Shown here one piece after another: positions 61,780 to 64,000 of a DNA stretch of 64,000 bases. The stretch comes from Rheinheimera riviphila (GTDB taxonomy: Bacteria > Pseudomonadota > Gammaproteobacteria > Enterobacterales > Alteromonadaceae), in contig NZ_SACS01000005.1 in assembly GCF_004005945.1 (NCBI RefSeq), positions 62,001 to 126,000 on the forward strand, read 5' to 3'. Under the pieces are notes generated by a model, which was not told where the DNA came from, made no database searches, and saw nothing but the letters and a program-made list of their open reading frames with translations. A program made the position numbers and the translations under genes. Within the stretch, counting starts at the first letter, position 1. The number at the start of each line of letters is the position of its first letter.

Positions 61780-62874
61780 ATGCAACAAAAATCCTGGCTG
61801 TTGGCGGTGCTGCTTGCGCTGTTCGCAGTCGTTTGGTGGCAGTGGCCCACCGATCAGCCTGTGTCAACATTGATGAAAAAAGCTGAACCCACAACTACAG
61901 TGGTTGCCGAAACTAAACAAGTCACCACTGTGACAACGCAGGCTCCGTCAAAACCAGAACAATTGCCACAAACGATGCAACAAAGTTTCGCACTGGTGGC
62001 AACAGCCTATGCCGAAGAACTGCAACTGCCGGATTATGTCAGGCCGCTGACTCTTGCCGATACGCAGTTGCTGGCACCTAATCAGTTTATTGCGCAGCAG
62101 TTGCCGCTTGAGGGCGGTGCCAGCGTCAGTATTGAAGCCGACAAATACCGGTTCAGTGCACCTGAACCGGTGGTGGTTCGCTTAAAAGCGCAGAATATCG
62201 AGCTATCGCAAGTGCAGGTGCTCCTCAAGAACGAACTCAGCGGTGAGCTGCTGGTTACAGAAACTCTTTCAGGTAGTCGCGGCGAGTATGTTGCAACGTT
62301 GCCAGCCGAAAAACATTGGGATGGCCCGTTGATTGTCGAATTCCAGTTTAGCGGGGCAGGGCAAACCCAGAGTGTGCAGACCGGTATTGAATATAGTCAG
62401 CCGGTTGCGATCATCACCGCCGTGAAGCCGCTGTTGGCTCGGGGCAGCGATATGGTGATCCCGGTGCAAATTCAGGTGGAATTGGCCGGCACGTATCGGC
62501 TGCGGGCAAACTTAATGACCGCGGACGGTCAGCCTGTGGCGCAGCTGACGGCAAGTGCAGACCTGGCAGAAGGCACACAAACACTGGATTTAAAGGCGCA
62601 TAAACTGGTCTTACAAGGCGCGCCACGTGATTCAACAAGCACCAGGCAGGATGCATTTCATTCGGACCCGGCGGATCACTATCTGTTAACGACTTTCCAG
62701 TTAGAACGACGTTCGCCATCGCCGTTTGAACCGGCGCGTTATGGTCGTAGCGCGCAACCTGAATTCGCCTTAGGGGATTTTGACCCGGCACAGCTGACCG
62801 ATGCTGTAGCCGAGCCAAGCGCTGAGGATCGACAGCGCTTAGAGTTTTTACAAAAAATGGCGGGCAGTGAATAA
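61780..62874 (+). CDS. Membrane-anchored or exported protein, possibly DUF4785
   Basis: A 364-residue protein from the ATG at 61780 with GGAG six bases upstream; the GTG at 61735 is less likely. An N-terminal hydrophobic segment (SWLLAVLLALFAVVWW) acts as anchor or signal. The body has beta-rich, Ig-like repeats (ISVKAEPVVVRLKAQNIELS region; GTYRLRANLMTADGQPVAQL). I recall DUF4785 proteins of this layout, but with limited certainty. Its position after the secreted lipase suggests that it assists folding or export, in the manner of lipase foldases, without clear sequence likeness to Lif. Confidence 0.75.
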   Translation: MQQKSWLLAVLLALFAVVWWQWPTDQPVSTLMKKAEPTTTVVAETKQVTTVTTQAPSKPEQLPQTMQQSFALVATAYAEELQLPDYVRPLTLADTQLLAPNQFIAQQLPLEGGASVSIEADKYRFSAPEPVVVRLKAQNIELSQVQVLLKNELSGELLVTETLSGSRGEYVATLPAEKHWDGPLIVEFQFSGAGQTQSVQTGIEYSQPVAIITAVKPLLARGSDMVIPVQIQVELAGTYRLRANLMTADGQPVAQLTASADLAEGTQTLDLKAHKLVLQGAPRDSTSTRQDAFHSDPADHYLLTTFQLERRSPSPFEPARYGRSAQPEFALGDFDPAQLTDAVAEPSAEDRQRLEFLQKMAGSE

Positions 62875-62895
62875 CGGTTTAATGAAGACGTGATG

Positions 62896-62925
62896 TTGGG
62901 TTGCGCTATAACTGCGACAACCCAA
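62896..62925. terminator. Hairpin terminator between the convergent gene pair
   Basis: TTGGGTTG (62896-62903) and CAACCCAA (62918-62925) form a perfect 8-bp stem with further G-C pairs inside, then ACCTTTATT. It lies between the DUF4785-like gene and ntrC. Confidence 0.6.
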
Positions 62926-62929
62926 ACCT

Positions 62930-64000
62930 TTATTCCATATCCAGTTCTTTTAACTTCCGGGTCAGGGTATTTCGTCCCCAGCCTAACCGTTTTGCCGCAT
63001 CCTGTTTATGACCATGGGTAAATTGCAGCGCCTGTTTCAGCACAATGCGCTCAAACTCCGGGCCTGCTTCGGACAAAATATCTTCTTCACCGGCAGTCAG
63101 TTTTTGCTGTACCCAGGCGGCCAGTAAATCTTGCCAGCTGTGATGCTGTTCACCGCCAAGCGGGCTGAACACTTTTGGTGCAGCGGTCAGTTCCGGCGGT
63201 AAATCCGACAGCAATACTTGTTTGCCGCTGGCCATCACCGTTAACCAACGACAGGTATTTTCCAGCTGCCGTACGTTGCCGGGCCAGTCCAGTTGCGCCA
63301 GATACTTTTCAGTATCCAAAGCTAAACTTTTCGCTTCAACATTCAGCTCTTTCGCTGCTTGTTGCAGGAAATGCTGCGCCAGTTTTGGAATATCCTGTTT
63401 GCGATCTTTCAGCGCCGGAATATGAATGCGAATGACGTTTAAGCGGTGGAATAAGTCTTCGCGGAATTTACCTTCCGCTACCAGTTGTTCCAGGTTTTGA
63501 TGCGTCGCTGCGATGATCCGCACATCAACGTTCACACCCTGATGGCCACCAACCCGGTAAAACTGGCCGTCGGCGAGCACGCGCAGCAACCGGGTTTGCA
63601 CATCGAGCGGCATATCGCCAATTTCATCCAGAAATAAAGTGCCGCCATCGGCCTGCTCAAAACGGCCTTTACGCAAATTTGCCGCGCCGGTAAATGCGCC
63701 TTTTTCGTGGCCAAACAGTTCAGATTCAATCAAATCTTTTGGTATTGCCGCCATGTTCAAAGCGATAAACGGCTGTTCAGAACGCGGGCTGTGTTTATGC
63801 AGCGCCTGCGCCACCAGCTCTTTACCGGTACCGCTTTGACCGTTAATCAGCACACTGATACTGGAACGTGATAAACGACCAATGGCGCGAAACACTTCTT
63901 GCATCGCCGGTGCTTCACCAATAATTTCAGTCAGTTGTGACGTGGGTGCTGGCTGCGCTTTGGGCTTTTTCGCCATCGCGTGTTCCAGCGCGCGGCTAAT
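62930..64000 (-). CDS. glnG: Nitrogen regulator NtrC (GlnG), C-terminal part
   Basis: The gene enters from the right edge; the frame is open to base 64000, so the Met at 63976 is internal and the receiver domain is off the window. Visible are the AAA+ sigma-54 activation domain (INGQSGTGKELVAQAL Walker A, FGHEKGAFTGA with GAFTGA, GGTLFLDEIGDMPLDVQTRL, WPGNVRQLENTCRWL) and a C-terminal Fis-type helix-turn-helix (HKQDAAKRLGWGRNTLTRKL). The sequence is close to enterobacterial NtrC. It activates glnA and other nitrogen genes with sigma-54. Confidence 0.95.
   Translation of the reverse strand: MSRALEHAMAKKPKAQPAPTSQLTEIIGEAPAMQEVFRAIGRLSRSSISVLINGQSGTGKELVAQALHKHSPRSEQPFIALNMAAIPKDLIESELFGHEKGAFTGAANLRKGRFEQADGGTLFLDEIGDMPLDVQTRLLRVLADGQFYRVGGHQGVNVDVRIIAATHQNLEQLVAEGKFREDLFHRLNVIRIHIPALKDRKQDIPKLAQHFLQQAAKELNVEAKSLALDTEKYLAQLDWPGNVRQLENTCRWLTVMASGKQVLLSDLPPELTAAPKVFSPLGGEQHHSWQDLLAAWVQQKLTAGEEDILSEAGPEFERIVLKQALQFTHGHKQDAAKRLGWGRNTLTRKLKELDME

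Overview
This window comes from a gammaproteobacterial chromosome, most likely from the Alteromonadales or Chromatiaceae (Rheinheimera, Arsukibacterium or Alishewanella type). That is inferred from synteny, not from a marker gene. The supporting blocks are rsmD/ftsY-ftsE-ftsX/rpoH, gpmI-envC-yibQ divergent from yibN-grxC-secB-gpsA, cpxR-cpxA with a divergent cpxP-like gene, trmL, fieF, ntrC, speD and astA-astD. Many proteins are unusually rich in glutamine. No rRNA, tRNA, CRISPR array or intact insertion sequence was recognised.

Layout. 1-10.4 kb: end of the arginine succinyltransferase operon (astA', astD), a DUF3802-like gene, a YhfA-type OsmC protein, speD, a VOC protein, a TPR-membrane-GGDEF diguanylate cyclase and several small conserved genes. 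10.4-24.8 kb: an accessory block. It holds a secreted GH31 glycosidase with carbohydrate-binding domains, a compact class I lanthipeptide locus on the minus strand (precursor, LanC, full-length LanB, glycosyltransferase), an AT-rich regulatory gap, and a plus-strand GalNAc catabolism operon (agaR-agaZ-agaS-agaK). 24.8-36.6 kb: alpha/beta hydrolases, a membrane-bound CadC-like regulator, a PEP-CTERM protein, an ECF-sigma/anti-sigma-like/coiled-coil operon, a DUF3833 lipoprotein and an HD-GYP response regulator. 36.6-64 kb: mostly conserved core genes for cell division, heat shock, protein export, glycolysis, envelope stress and nitrogen control, with two further c-di-GMP-type proteins and a lipase pair. 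The last gene, ntrC, runs off the right edge.

The strongest unusual signals are as follows. (1) The lanthipeptide locus has a four-cysteine precursor and a glycosyltransferase that resembles polypeptide GalNAc-transferases. It lies between a GH31 enzyme, whose motifs I associate with alpha-N-acetylgalactosaminidases, and the GalNAc catabolic operon. Together they suggest a glycosylated lanthipeptide or a GalNAc-themed island. (2) A perfect 9-9-9 CIRCE (HrcA) operator lies in the predicted 5' leader of rpoH. (3) Two families of inverted-repeat intergenic elements are dispersed through the window; at least two copies now supply the last codons and stop of the neighbouring gene. (4) Several ATCGAAAAT motifs lie upstream of agaR.

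All functional calls rest on reading the sequence and on recalled family features. No database search was run.
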